From NCBI RefSeq assembly GCF_009711165.2, contig NZ_WMID02000002.1, positions 124,001 through 188,000 on the forward strand: a stretch of 64,000 nt of DNA. The letters run 5' to 3'. The notes beneath the pieces are model-generated. The model was not told the origin of the DNA. It saw only the letters and a program-made list of their open reading frames with translations, and did not search any database. Below are positions 18,014 through 26,521 of the stretch, piece by piece. Positions within the stretch are counted from its first letter, which is position 1; every line of letters begins with the position of its first letter. This stretch comes from Flavobacterium sp. MC2016-06 (GTDB lineage Bacteria; Bacteroidota; Bacteroidia; Flavobacteriales; Flavobacteriaceae). The translations under genes and the position numbers were made by a program.

Positions 18014-18727
18014 TTAATGAAAAGTAAAATTTATTAAAATAGCTCGAGATTTCATAGAGTCTATATTATCTGTCCAAGGACTTGGGCCGTTAGCCGGATT
18101 ATCACGAATTAACTCATTAGTAATACCAAACATTCCTCTTACAGAAGGAGAGAAAATAAAGTATTCTGTAAAAATATCAATTCCTATACCCAATTCATAA
18201 GCAGCAGTCCATTGCTTAACCCTGAATTTTTGTTGAAAATTATCATCCATCGATTTTGCATTACTGGATAAGTTTAGCGTCGTTGACATTCCGCCTTCTA
18301 TATAAGGTCGTATGTTTCCAGTACGTAAAGCAGAAAATTTCACTAATAAAGGGAAGTGAATATAAGTACTGTTTACTTCTCTTAAATAATCGTTTTCTGT
18401 TGATAATCCGGGAAAATACAAGTCTCTTTTAGTATAATATAATCCTGGTTCAAAACGAAGATTGATATATTCCTGCAGTCTTAAATCGGCAACAACACCA
18501 ACATTAAAACCAGTTGTTTTTTTTACCTGAATGTCGTTTTGTGTGGGATTTTTGTAATCAAATTTAAAGTCAAAGCTATTAAGACCTAAATAATAACCAA
18601 AATACAAGCGTTGTTTCTGCCAGTTTTCAAGATTAATAATAGGATCTTTGCTAAACATATTTTTAGCAAATTGAGAATATCCATTTGTCGTTAAGACTAA
18701 TAAAATTAAGATTACAGCTTTTTTCAT
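18014..18727 (-). CDS. porT: PorT/SprT type IX secretion outer-membrane protein
   Basis: Small beta-barrel protein required in Bacteroidetes for type IX secretion and, in gliding species, motility. The chosen ATG gives 237 residues starting with a clear signal peptide (MKKAVILILLVLTTNGYSQ). A start 21 codons upstream would lie within the methyltransferase gene and destroy the signal, so it was rejected. The barrel region has alternating strands such as GFNVGVVADLRLQEYINL and LRFEPGLYY. It follows the menaquinone methyltransferase gene by one base, so both are probably one transcript; this linkage is common in Flavobacteriaceae. Other type IX genes are not in the window. Confidence 0.87.
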   Translation of the reverse strand: MKKAVILILLVLTTNGYSQFAKNMFSKDPIINLENWQKQRLYFGYYLGLNSFDFKFDYKNPTQNDIQVKKTTGFNVGVVADLRLQEYINLRFEPGLYYTKRDLYFPGLSTENDYLREVNSTYIHFPLLVKFSALRTGNIRPYIEGGMSTTLNLSSNAKSMDDNFQQKFRVKQWTAAYELGIGIDIFTEYFIFSPSVRGMFGITNELIRDNPANGPSPWTDNIDSMKSRAILINFTFH

Positions 18728-18728
18728 A

Positions 18729-19460
18729 CTATTTTTTAGATGCAGAATAAATAGTTGCGGCGCCAAATGTTTGAGGCATAGCGACAACATCTATAAACCC
18801 AATTTTTCTCAAAATATTGTTTAACGCTTCTCCATGAGGAAAAACAGCGGCAGACTCAGATAAATAACCGTAAGCACTATTGTCTTTAGAAAACAATTTA
18901 CCTATAATAGGAAGTATGTTTTTAGTGTAAAAATGATATCCTTGTTTGTATGGTGTTTTCTCTGGAACAGAAGTTTCTAAAATTACAAATACACCATTTG
19001 GTTTTAAAACTCTTAAGATCTCAGAAAAACCTTTCTCTAAGTTTTCAAAATTTCTAACACCAAAGCCTACTGTTATAGCATCAAAAGAATTGTCATCAAA
19101 AGGCATTTTTTCAGAATCACCAAGAACTAATTCAATAATATTAGATAGTTTTTTTTCTTCTACTTTCTTTTTTCCCACCTCAAGCATTCCTGCAGATATG
19201 TCTAAGCCAATAATTTTTTTGGCATTAGTCTGTGCTAACAAGATAGCTAAATCACCTGTTCCTGTAGCAATATCAAGTATAGAATTTGGTTTTTTGTCTG
19301 AAACTATTTTTAATACTTTTTTTCGCCATTTAATATCAATACCAAATGAAATTACACGATTTAAGTTGTCGTAATTCCCAGAAATGGTATCAAACATTTG
19401 AGTTACCTGCTCTTTTTTACCCAGAGTAGAATCTTTATACGGAGTTATTTTTTCAGACAT
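18729..19460 (-). CDS. ubiE: Demethylmenaquinone methyltransferase
   Basis: SAM-dependent C-methylation of demethylmenaquinone, last step of menaquinone synthesis. The 243-residue protein has the class I methyltransferase motifs [27 protein letters not shown] and [16 protein letters not shown], plus [14 protein letters not shown] and the YSASK end that mark the UbiE/MenG family. In a menaquinone-using Bacteroidetes the menaquinone role (MenG) is the likely one. A TATATTTG element at 19475-19482 on the minus strand is a candidate -7 box about 15 bases upstream of the ATG. Confidence 0.95.
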   Translation of the reverse strand: MSEKITPYKDSTLGKKEQVTQMFDTISGNYDNLNRVISFGIDIKWRKKVLKIVSDKKPNSILDIATGTGDLAILLAQTNAKKIIGLDISAGMLEVGKKKVEEKKLSNIIELVLGDSEKMPFDDNSFDAITVGFGVRNFENLEKGFSEILRVLKPNGVFVILETSVPEKTPYKQGYHFYTKNILPIIGKLFSKDNSAYGYLSESAAVFPHGEALNNILRKIGFIDVVAMPQTFGAATIYSASKK

Positions 19461-20043
19461 TTTTTTAATTTAGGCAAATATAAACAATCTAGCGTAACTG
19501 TAATTGAGTTTTTACTTTGTAAATTAAATGTTTTTTGAAAACCTTTTTTTAGGATGATTTATAGGATGTTTTGGCATCACCAAAAACAGGTATTTTGTAA
19601 AAATCACTAAAAGTGGGTATTGTGCGGTGCTGATTTTATGAGCAACTTTGCTGAAGTAAAAATGATAAAAATTTTGATGATTGATAGAAATATTATGACT
19701 TAAATCAGATGAATACTTCTTTGCACTGGTAATCATTTGTTCTTGAAAGTAGTTTTGAAAAAGTATTGTTCTTGGGGTAAATACTATTTTATAAAGTGCG
19801 AAATACGTTCTTAGGATTAAATTTGTTTTTGGAAATTTTAATTTTCTGCCTTTAATATCTTAGTGGTATTTGTTATTAAAGGCGTTTTGAGATTTAGGTC
19901 TCAATTCACATTAAATGTTATTCAGTTATTTCAAGTGTTTTTAACATTTGTGATTTTTTAAACAAAACTACTTCTTGAGCTAGTCAGATCTAGAAATCAA
20001 TCGTTTTTTAAAAAACATCCTTCAAAAGAGGATGTTTTTTTAT
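19461..20043. other. Intergenic region, nothing recognised apart from a promoter and a terminator
   Basis: About 580 bases between ubiE and folA. The ubiE promoter element is at the left end and a terminator at the right. A 70-codon frame on the minus strand (19524-19736) has no motif and unusual composition (His, Ser, Lys-rich) and is not called. A plus-strand small RNA ending at the terminator cannot be excluded. Confidence 0.5.
20009..20041. terminator. Terminator downstream of folA
   Basis: Stem AAAAACATCC-TTCAAAAG-GGATGTTTTTT. A-run on the left serves as U-run for leftward folA transcription; T-run on the right would serve any plus-strand transcript. Confidence 0.8.
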
Positions 20044-20526
20044 TTATTGTCTAATGTAAGTTTCATAAGTGTAATCGTAAAGATGTTTTTCATCTTTAAA
20101 ATTTTCTTCAGATTCTACTAGAAGCCATTCGTTTTTATTGATCACAGGAAAAAAAGCATCAGCATCAAAAGAATGATGAACCTTTGTGATTTCTATAATA
20201 GCAGCATGAGACATACCAAGCTCATAAATTTCGCCTCCGCCAATAATATAAGAATCTTCGTTTTCGGGACATAGAGCAATTGCTTTCTCAATACTGTCAA
20301 CTACAATACAACCTTCTCGTTTGTAATCTGTCTGACGTGTTATTACAATATGAGTTCTGTTTGGCAGTGGTTTCGGAAAGCTTTCAAAAGTCTTTCTGCC
20401 CATAATAATATGGTGATTAGTAGTAAGTGATTTAAATCTTTTAAAATCATTTGGCAGATGCCATACTAATTCATTGTTTTTTCCAAGAGCATTGTTTTTG
20501 GCAACAGCCGCTATCATTATAATCAT
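20044..20526 (-). CDS. folA: Dihydrofolate reductase
   Basis: Reduces dihydrofolate to tetrahydrofolate with NADPH, replenishing the folate consumed by thymidylate synthase, whose gene lies about 1 kb away. The 160 residues show AAVAKNNALGKNNELVWHLP with the Trp/Leu/Pro pocket, the catalytic Asp in NDFKRFKSLT, HHIIMGRKTFESFP, and YIIGGGEIYE near residue 98. It lies 18 bases downstream of the 2TM gene and ends at a terminator. Confidence 0.96.
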   Translation of the reverse strand: MIIMIAAVAKNNALGKNNELVWHLPNDFKRFKSLTTNHHIIMGRKTFESFPKPLPNRTHIVITRQTDYKREGCIVVDSIEKAIALCPENEDSYIIGGGEIYELGMSHAAIIEITKVHHSFDADAFFPVINKNEWLLVESEENFKDEKHLYDYTYETYIRQ

Positions 20527-20544
20527 GGTATGCTAATCTAAATT

Positions 20545-20883
20545 TTATTTTTCAGTATCCTCATTTATTCTAGATTCTAACTGACTTATTCTTTTTTGCT
20601 GTAACGCAACAAGTCTGTCAATTTGCTCCCTTTCCCATTTTTTATTCATAAAACGATCTGTAATATAAACTTTTATAAAATGCAGAATAAAAAGAAACAA
20701 CCATATCGTTATGATCCAAATACACCAGTTTTGATCGGTTCCGACACCAAAGTCAAAAAACCTATTGGCAACAAATAGAAATAAACTCCCTATTAGGAAT
20801 AGTACAAAATGAAAATATAAGATCTTTTTCTGTCTTAATCTTCTTCTTGCATACTCGTATTGTTCGTGCACTTCTTTTTCCAT
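20545..20883 (-). CDS. 2TM-domain membrane protein
   Basis: A 112-residue protein of the Bacteroidetes 2TM domain family (function unknown). The N-terminus EQYEYARRRLRQKK precedes two hydrophobic helices (about residues 20-41 and 52-72), then a basic, coiled-coil-prone tail (WEREQIDRLVALQQKRISQLE). The family often lies near histidine kinases or alone. Here it shares a transcript with folA. Confidence 0.82.
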   Translation of the reverse strand: MEKEVHEQYEYARRRLRQKKILYFHFVLFLIGSLFLFVANRFFDFGVGTDQNWCIWIITIWLFLFILHFIKVYITDRFMNKKWEREQIDRLVALQQKRISQLESRINEDTEK

Positions 20884-21119
20884 AAGATATAAATGAGATT
20901 ATAAAGTTAAAATTTATTTTGAAAAGACAATATTTTGATTGCAGAATATTTGCCTGAAAAAGAGTTAAGAATCTGAAATACAAAATTTAAGGAGGCTTAA
21001 ATTGTTGATATGATTAAAAAAACTGCGTGTTTTTAATATTGTCACAAATCGACTCAAGGAGGTTTAATGTTTGACAGAATTTACGTAATTTAGTCTATGA
21101 ATCTAAAAACTAAACAGTT

Positions 21120-21416
21120 ATGTCGTTAAAAAAACAATTTATTAAAACAAAACCAGTATGTAAAGTTACTTTTTCTATAGATGCTAAAGATGCAGATTCA
21201 GCAGCGGTTGTTGGCGATTTTAACAACTGGAATGCTGAGGAAGGAACTTTGAGCAAATTAAAAAACGGAACGTTTAAAGCTACTTACGATTTGGTTAAAG
21301 ATGCAATTTACGAGTTTAAATACGTAATTGACGGAATGTATGTTAATGATCCAGAAGCAGATTCGTACAAATGGAATGATTTTGCTGGAAGCGAAAATAG
21401 TGTACTAGTTGTATAA
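21120..21416 (+). CDS. Small isoamylase-early-set (CBM48-like) protein
   Basis: A 98-residue single-domain protein with the E-set/CBM48 fold found at the N-terminus of glycogen-branching enzymes and AMPK beta subunits: VTFSIDAKDADSAAVVGDFNNW, then EFKYVIDGMYVNDPEAD. GDFNNW and EFKYVIDG are the conserved glycan-facing strands. No signal peptide and no catalytic domain, so a cytoplasmic glycan-binding or regulatory role is possible. The upstream region contains a tandem AAGGAGG word whose role is unclear, since Flavobacterium ribosomes hide their anti-Shine-Dalgarno. Confidence 0.85.
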   Translation: MSLKKQFIKTKPVCKVTFSIDAKDADSAAVVGDFNNWNAEEGTLSKLKNGTFKATYDLVKDAIYEFKYVIDGMYVNDPEADSYKWNDFAGSENSVLVV

Positions 21417-21420
21417 AAAA

Positions 21421-21446
21421 AATCCGCTTAAAGCGGATTTTTTTTT
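21421..21446. terminator. Bidirectional terminator between E-set gene and thyA
   Basis: Perfect stem AATCCGCTT-AAGCGGATT with A and T runs on both sides; ends both convergent genes and abuts the thyA stop codon. Confidence 0.9.
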
Positions 21447-22296
21447 ATACTGCAACACTTCCTTTTATGCCGGCGTGCGGTTCGTAATCTAAAAGTGTGA
21501 AATCATTATAATCAAAATCAAAAATGTTTTTAATCTCAGGATTTAAAATCATTTTTGGTAATGGTTTTGGTTCGCGTGTTAATTGTAATTCCAACTGTTC
21601 AAAATGATTGTTGTAGATATGAGCGTCTCCAAAAGTATGGATGAAATCGCCCGCATCTAAGTCACAAACTTGAGCAATCATCATGGTTAAAAGTGCGTAT
21701 GAAGCGATATTAAAAGGAACTCCTAAAAAGATATCGGCACTTCGCTGATACAACTGACAAGACAGTTTCCCTTTTGTTTCCCCTTTTTCCGTGTCGGGAC
21801 TCGTTACATAAAACTGAAAAAAAGCGTGACAAGGAGGTAAAGCGGCTTTGTTATTAGCCACATTCTCTTCAAATGATTTTGTAGTATCAGGTAAAACTGA
21901 TGGATTCCAAGCAGAAACCAGCATTCTGCGGCTGTTTGGATTTGTTTTTAATTCCGTAATCAATTCAGAAATCTGATCAATTTCTTCACTATTCCAATTG
22001 CGCCACTGGTGTCCGTAAACAGGTCCTAGATTTCCTTCAGAGTCAGCCCAGGCATCCCAGATTTTTACCCCGTTTTCTTGAAGATATTTAATATTTGTAT
22101 CGCCTTTTAAAAACCAAAGCAATTCGTAAATAATCGATTTTAGATGTAGTTTTTTGGTCGTAACCATTGGAAAGCCTTCACTTAGATCAAAACGCATCTG
22201 GTAGCCAAAAACACTTTTAGTTCCTGTTCCTGTTCGGTCTCCTTTTTGACAGCCGTTTTCTAAAACATGCTGTACTAAATCTAAGTATTGTTTCAT
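21445..22296 (-). CDS. thyA: Thymidylate synthase
   Basis: Methylates dUMP to dTMP using methylene-tetrahydrofolate. With the start at [15 protein letters not shown] the protein has 283 residues. Catalytic Cys is in [13 protein letters not shown] near 168; substrate loops [19 protein letters not shown] and [19 protein letters not shown] are present. The frame stays open 35 codons further upstream into the nuclease gene, but that extension is low-complexity spacer and is rejected. It follows the nuclease gene by 61 bases. Confidence 0.96.
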   Translation of the reverse strand: MKQYLDLVQHVLENGCQKGDRTGTGTKSVFGYQMRFDLSEGFPMVTTKKLHLKSIIYELLWFLKGDTNIKYLQENGVKIWDAWADSEGNLGPVYGHQWRNWNSEEIDQISELITELKTNPNSRRMLVSAWNPSVLPDTTKSFEENVANNKAALPPCHAFFQFYVTSPDTEKGETKGKLSCQLYQRSADIFLGVPFNIASYALLTMMIAQVCDLDAGDFIHTFGDAHIYNNHFEQLELQLTREPKPLPKMILNPEIKNIFDFDYNDFTLLDYEPHAGIKGSVAV

Positions 22297-22357
22297 TGTA
22301 ATAAAATCTAAAATAAGTAATTTGAAAATCGAAAGTTTAAAATCTACAATTGAGATT

Positions 22358-22981
22358 TTATCTTTTTGAGATTTCGTCTCTAATTTTTGCTGCTTTTTCA
22401 TAATCTTCCTGAGAAACCGCTTGATCTAAAAGATCGTTTAGTTCTTGCAGGCTATGTTTAGCGTAAACTTCTCCAGATTGGTTACTTTCTTCTTCATGAC
22501 CAAAAGTTTCTGGATTAGAAAGTACATCGTCAATTTCCTGCGCACCTTGATCTGTATCAGCTGTATTTGATTTTAGATAAATACCAGCTTTATCCAAAAT
22601 GTTTTTATAAGTAAAAATTGGAGCATTAAATCTAAGAGCTAAAGCAATGGCATCAGAAGTTCTGGCATCAATAATTTCTTCAATTTTATCTCTTTCGCAG
22701 ATTAAACTCGAATAGAAAACACCATCAACTAGTTTGTGGATAATTACTTGTTTTACGACAATGTCAAATCTTTCGGCAAAATTTTTGAATAAATCGTGTG
22801 TTAAAGGGCGCGGAGGTTTTATCTCTTTTTCTAAGGCAATAGCAATTGACTGCGCTTCAAAAGCACCAATAACGATTGGTAATTTTCTTTCGCCGTCAAC
22901 CTCATTCAAAATTAAGGCATAAGCGCCATTTTGAGTTTGACTGTATGATATTCCTTTTATAGATAGTTTTACTAGACTCAT
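22358..22981 (-). CDS. Bifunctional nuclease family protein (DUF151) with UVR motif
   Basis: The 207-residue protein has an N-terminal BFN/DUF151 domain (about 1-130): [28 protein letters not shown] and [18 protein letters not shown], the hallmark of this family, whose plant member has RNase and DNase activity. A spacer of about 40 acidic residues leads to a C-terminal UVR-like helix pair ([20 protein letters not shown]), the UvrB/UvrC interaction motif also found in Clp adaptors such as McsA. Biochemical role in bacteria is not well known. Confidence 0.87.
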   Translation of the reverse strand: MSLVKLSIKGISYSQTQNGAYALILNEVDGERKLPIVIGAFEAQSIAIALEKEIKPPRPLTHDLFKNFAERFDIVVKQVIIHKLVDGVFYSSLICERDKIEEIIDARTSDAIALALRFNAPIFTYKNILDKAGIYLKSNTADTDQGAQEIDDVLSNPETFGHEEESNQSGEVYAKHSLQELNDLLDQAVSQEDYEKAAKIRDEISKR

Positions 22982-23079
22982 ATATATGGGTAAAAAAGGG
23001 CAGTTAAGGCCGCATTTTAATACTTTTTTTGATTGGAAAATAAAGGTGCAATTTTACTCAAAAAAAATGGAACAAAAAA

Positions 23080-23126
23080 GCCACCTAAAACAAAGATACG
23101 ATTATCTTGTTTTTAGGCAGCTATAT
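23080..23126. terminator. Imperfect terminator downstream of etfA
   Basis: Long imperfect stem between GCCACCTAAAACAAAGATA and TATCTTGTTTTTAGGCAGC with a CGAT loop, A-run on the left for leftward transcription. Confidence 0.7.
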
Positions 23127-23146
23127 TTTTATATAGAATTTTTAAA

Positions 23147-24115
23147 TTAAGAATGTTGTGCTTTAAAAGCTTTTAATTTCTCAATTAATTCAGGAACAAT
23201 TGTAAAGGCATCACCAACAACTCCATAATCAGCTACTTTAAAGAAAGGAGCTTCTGGATCATTGTTAATTACCACTTTTACTTTAGAGGAGTTGATACCT
23301 GCAATGTGCTGAATTGCACCAGAAATTCCTATTGCAATGTACAAGTTAGTAGCAACAGGTTTTCCTGTTTGTCCAACGTGTTCGCTGTGAGGTCTCCATC
23401 CTAAATCAGAAACAGGTTTAGAACATGCAGTTGCAGCACCTAAAACAGCTGCTAAATCTTCAATTAATCCCCAGTTTTCTGGACCTTTCAATCCGCGACC
23501 TCCAGAAACAACTACGTCAGCATCTGCGATAGAAACTTTTCCAGTTACTTTTTCTACAGAGTCAACTTTTACACCAAAGTCATTATCTCCAATAGTTGGA
23601 TTAAAATCTTCTTCAGAGGCAGATCCTGCATTTTCAAAAATTCCGTAAGAGTTTTTAGCTAAACCAAGAACTTTTACATCTGTGTCGATTTGTGTGATAT
23701 TGAAAGCTTTGTTTGAAAAAGCATTTCTTTTTACTTGAAAAGGAGAAGTACTTACTGGTAATCCAACTACATTTGAAGCAAAACCAGCTTCTAAAGCAAC
23801 TGCTACTAACGAAGAAAGGTAAATACTATCTGTTGTAGAAGAAAGTAAAACTACTTTTGTTCCTTCTTTTTGAGCAGCTTGTTTAATTACATCGGCGTAA
23901 GCCTTAGCTGTAAATCCTGCTAATTTATCGTTGTTTACTTTTAGAACTTTGTCTACACCGTATTTAGATAATTCGCTTACATCGCTAATGTTAACGGTTA
24001 CAGCAGTTACAGTCGTTCCTAAAGATTCTGCTACTTTTTTAGCGTAAGAAGCTAATTCAAAAGCAACTTTTTTAAATTTTCCTTCTGCAGATTCTGCATA
24101 TATTAATATTGACAT
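23147..24115 (-). CDS. etfA: Electron transfer flavoprotein subunit alpha
   Basis: Binds FAD and, with EtfB, shuttles electrons from acyl-CoA dehydrogenases to the quinone pool. The 322 residues have an N-terminal Rossmann-like domain and a C-terminal FAD domain with SGGRGLKGPENW, SKPVSDLGWRPHSEHVGQTG, IAIGISGAIQHIAG and the INNDPEAPFFKVADYGVVGD segment. It follows etfB by 124 bases of TTTAGATTTTAG spacer, as one transcript. Confidence 0.96.
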   Translation of the reverse strand: MSILIYAESAEGKFKKVAFELASYAKKVAESLGTTVTAVTVNISDVSELSKYGVDKVLKVNNDKLAGFTAKAYADVIKQAAQKEGTKVVLLSSTTDSIYLSSLVAVALEAGFASNVVGLPVSTSPFQVKRNAFSNKAFNITQIDTDVKVLGLAKNSYGIFENAGSASEEDFNPTIGDNDFGVKVDSVEKVTGKVSIADADVVVSGGRGLKGPENWGLIEDLAAVLGAATACSKPVSDLGWRPHSEHVGQTGKPVATNLYIAIGISGAIQHIAGINSSKVKVVINNDPEAPFFKVADYGVVGDAFTIVPELIEKLKAFKAQHS

Positions 24116-24239
24116 GATGATTTATGGTTTTAGATTTTAGAATTATGATTTTAGATTTTTAGAACTTCGAATAAAGATTTTAGATTTTTTTGCTATCAGC
24201 AATCAAAAATCGTTAATCTCCAATCTGCAATCCAAATTC

Positions 24240-24986
24240 TTAAATCACTTTTGCTTCGTTGTGTAATAAATTGATTAACTCATCTAAATTATCTGGAGAA
24301 ACTAATTTTACTGCAGATTTAGGAGCTGGTTTTTCAAATTTTACTGCTTTTGTATTTACAGGAGCATCAACTGGCTCAAGAATAGTAAGCGCTTTTGTTC
24401 TAGCAGTCATAATTCCTCTCATGTTCGGGATACGCAGATCTTTTTCTTCAACAAGACCTTTTTGACCACCAATAATTAAAGGTAGAGTAGTACTTACTGT
24501 TTCTTTTCCTCCATCAATTTCACGAACCGCTTTTACATTATTACCGTCAACAGTTACACTTGTACAAGAATTTAAAAAGTTTGAACCTAAAATTCCTGCA
24601 ATCATACCAGGGACCATTCCACCATTATAATCTAATGACTCTTTCCCAGCAATTACTAAATCGTAACCACCAGTTTTAATTACTTCTGCAAGTTGTTTAG
24701 CTACAAAAAAACCATCAGTTGGGTTTGCGTTTACACGAATAGCTTCGTTTGCACCAATTGCAAGAGCTTTACGTAAAGTTGGTTCAGTATCAGGACCTCC
24801 AACATTTACTACAGTTACAGTAGCACCTTGTTGTTCTTGAAACCAGATAGCGCGAGTAAGACCAAACTCATCATTAGGATTAATTACATATTGTACACCA
24901 TTAGTGTCAAATTCTGAATCACCATTGGAGAAGTTAATTTTTGAAGTAGTATCAGGCACATGGCTGATGCAAACTAGTATTTTCAT
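24240..24986 (-). CDS. etfB: Electron transfer flavoprotein subunit beta
   Basis: AMP-binding partner of EtfA. The 248-residue protein shows ISHVPDTTSKI, NPNDEFGLTRA, GKESLDYNGGMVPGMIAGILG and the family signature region VREIDGGKETVSTTLPLIIGG, followed by the recognition-loop part LRIPNMRGIMTARTK. A TAAATTTG element on the minus strand at 25020-25027 is a possible -7 box. Divergent from pdhB across a 490-base region. Confidence 0.96.
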   Translation of the reverse strand: MKILVCISHVPDTTSKINFSNGDSEFDTNGVQYVINPNDEFGLTRAIWFQEQQGATVTVVNVGGPDTEPTLRKALAIGANEAIRVNANPTDGFFVAKQLAEVIKTGGYDLVIAGKESLDYNGGMVPGMIAGILGSNFLNSCTSVTVDGNNVKAVREIDGGKETVSTTLPLIIGGQKGLVEEKDLRIPNMRGIMTARTKALTILEPVDAPVNTKAVKFEKPAPKSAVKLVSPDNLDELINLLHNEAKVI

Positions 24987-25476
24987 AAGTATATATTTTG
25001 AATTTATAATATGCTTTTACAAATTTAGAAATTAAAATCGGAATAATATACTATGCGTGCATAATATTTTTTAAAAACTATTACGTTTTCGCAAATTGTT
25101 TAATTTTGATGACTCTTTATCGGTAAACAAAATTAAAAATTCACTCATTTCTACTGATTGTTAGTAATTTTACAATCGTATGAGCTGTAAACAATTGTTA
25201 AACTTTATCTTTTTTTATACTACTTTTTCAGTTCTAACGTTAGTATACTGTATTTTTATACAATCAGAATTAAACAAATCGAGTTGAATTTGTCTGAAAA
25301 AAGTTTTAGAGCTTATAAGTGTGTATATAACGTTTTCGTAAATATCACAATAAACTTTAAAAAGTTAAAAGCAGTGAAGAGAAAGAAGATCGTGTGATTT
25401 TAAATTCAATTTATGCTTTTAAGTTATTTAAAATATTTATTTTTGCTCTTCAGAAAATTCAACATACAATATAAAT
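24987..25476. other. Divergent regulatory region between etfB and pdhB
   Basis: 490 bases with no convincing gene. Candidate -7 elements: TAAATTTG (minus, 25020-25027, etfB), TAATTTTG (plus, 25101-25108) and TATTTTTG (plus, 25438-25445, 32 bases before pdhB). A near-palindrome CTAACGTTAG lies around 25236. The length suggests regulation or long leaders, but I identify no known riboswitch or RNA. Confidence 0.45.
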
Positions 25477-26454
25477 ATGAGAACAATACAATTTAGAGAG
25501 GCCATTTGCGAAGCGATGAGCGAAGAAATGCGTCACGATGAATCCATATATTTAATGGGCGAAGAAGTTGCAGAATACAACGGAGCATACAAAGCTTCAA
25601 AAGGAATGCTTGCAGAGTTTGGCGAAAAAAGAGTAATCGATACTCCAATTGCTGAGCTTGGTTTTACAGGAATTGCGGTAGGATCTGCAATGAACGGATG
25701 TAGACCAATCGTAGAGTACATGACTTTCAACTTCTGTTTAGTTGGTATTGATCAAATTATAAATAACGCTGCTAAAATGCGTCAAATGACAGGAGGACAA
25801 TTTAATGTGCCTATCGTTTTCCGCGGACCAACAGCTTCTGCTGGTCAATTGGGAGCAACACACTCACAAGCTTTGGAAAACTGGTTTGCAAACACTCCAG
25901 GTCTTAAAGTTGTTGTGCCTTCTACACCTTATGATGCAAAAGGACTTTTAAAATCTGCAATTCGTGATAATGATCCTGTAATTTTTATGGAATCTGAGCA
26001 AATGTATGGTGATAAAGGAGAAGTGCCAGACGGAGAATATACAATTCCACTAGGAGTTGCAGATATTAAACGTGAAGGAACAGATGTAACAATCGTTTCT
26101 TTTGGTAAAATTATCAAAGAAGCTTTTATTGCTGCAGATGAATTAGCTAAAGAAGGAATTTCTTGCGAAATTATCGACTTAAGAACAGTTCGTCCAATGG
26201 ATAATGAAGCGATTTTAAAATCAGTTAAAAAAACAAATCGTTTAGTAATTTTAGAAGAAGCTTGGCCATTTGCTAGTATTTCTTCAGAAATCACGTATAT
26301 CGTACAAGAACAAGCTTTCGATTTTCTTGATGCGCCAATTCAACGTATTACTACGGCAGATACGCCGGCACCTTACTCTCCTGTTTTACTTAAAGACTGG
26401 TTGCCAAATGCAGCTGATGTAGTAAAAGCAGTAAAAAAAGTAATGTACAAATAG
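25477..26454 (+). CDS. pdhB: Pyruvate dehydrogenase E1 component, beta subunit
   Basis: Beta chain of the thiamine-diphosphate-dependent E1 of the pyruvate (or other 2-oxoacid) dehydrogenase complex. The 325 residues include REAICEAMSEEM, LMGEEVAEYNGAYKASKGM with the ThDP-activating Glu, TPIAELGFTGIAVGSAM, GQLGATHSQALENWF and EEAWPFASISSEI. The alpha subunit and E2 are not adjacent, as is usual in Flavobacteria. A terminator follows directly. Confidence 0.94.
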   Translation: MRTIQFREAICEAMSEEMRHDESIYLMGEEVAEYNGAYKASKGMLAEFGEKRVIDTPIAELGFTGIAVGSAMNGCRPIVEYMTFNFCLVGIDQIINNAAKMRQMTGGQFNVPIVFRGPTASAGQLGATHSQALENWFANTPGLKVVVPSTPYDAKGLLKSAIRDNDPVIFMESEQMYGDKGEVPDGEYTIPLGVADIKREGTDVTIVSFGKIIKEAFIAADELAKEGISCEIIDLRTVRPMDNEAILKSVKKTNRLVILEEAWPFASISSEITYIVQEQAFDFLDAPIQRITTADTPAPYSPVLLKDWLPNAADVVKAVKKVMYK

Positions 26455-26473
26455 TCAATTAAACAATACTTAG

Positions 26474-26514
26474 AAAACTTCATCAGTAATATTAATTGGT
26501 GAAGTTTTTTTTTG
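26474..26514 (+). terminator. Terminator after pdhB
   Basis: Stem AAAACTTCA against TGAAGTTTT followed by a run of T. Confidence 0.85.
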
Positions 26515-26521
26515 TCAGAAT

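Noticed and set aside
18728..18790. Longer start for porT
   Set aside because: It lies inside the ubiE coding region and removes the signal peptide.
19524..19736. 70-codon minus-strand frame between ubiE and folA
   Set aside because: No family motif, no promoter, composition unlike neighbouring proteins; likely chance in AT-rich spacer.
21050..21066. AAGGAGG word as a Shine-Dalgarno for the E-set gene
   Set aside because: It lies more than 50 bases before the ATG, and Bacteroidetes ribosomes rarely use such sites.
22297..22401. 35-codon N-terminal extension of thyA
   Set aside because: Spacer sequence overlapping the nuclease gene; thymidylate synthases begin at [12 protein letters not shown].
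24987..25476. Possible small gene or RNA between etfB and pdhB
   Set aside because: No frame of useful length with start and motif, and no stable nested structure recognised.
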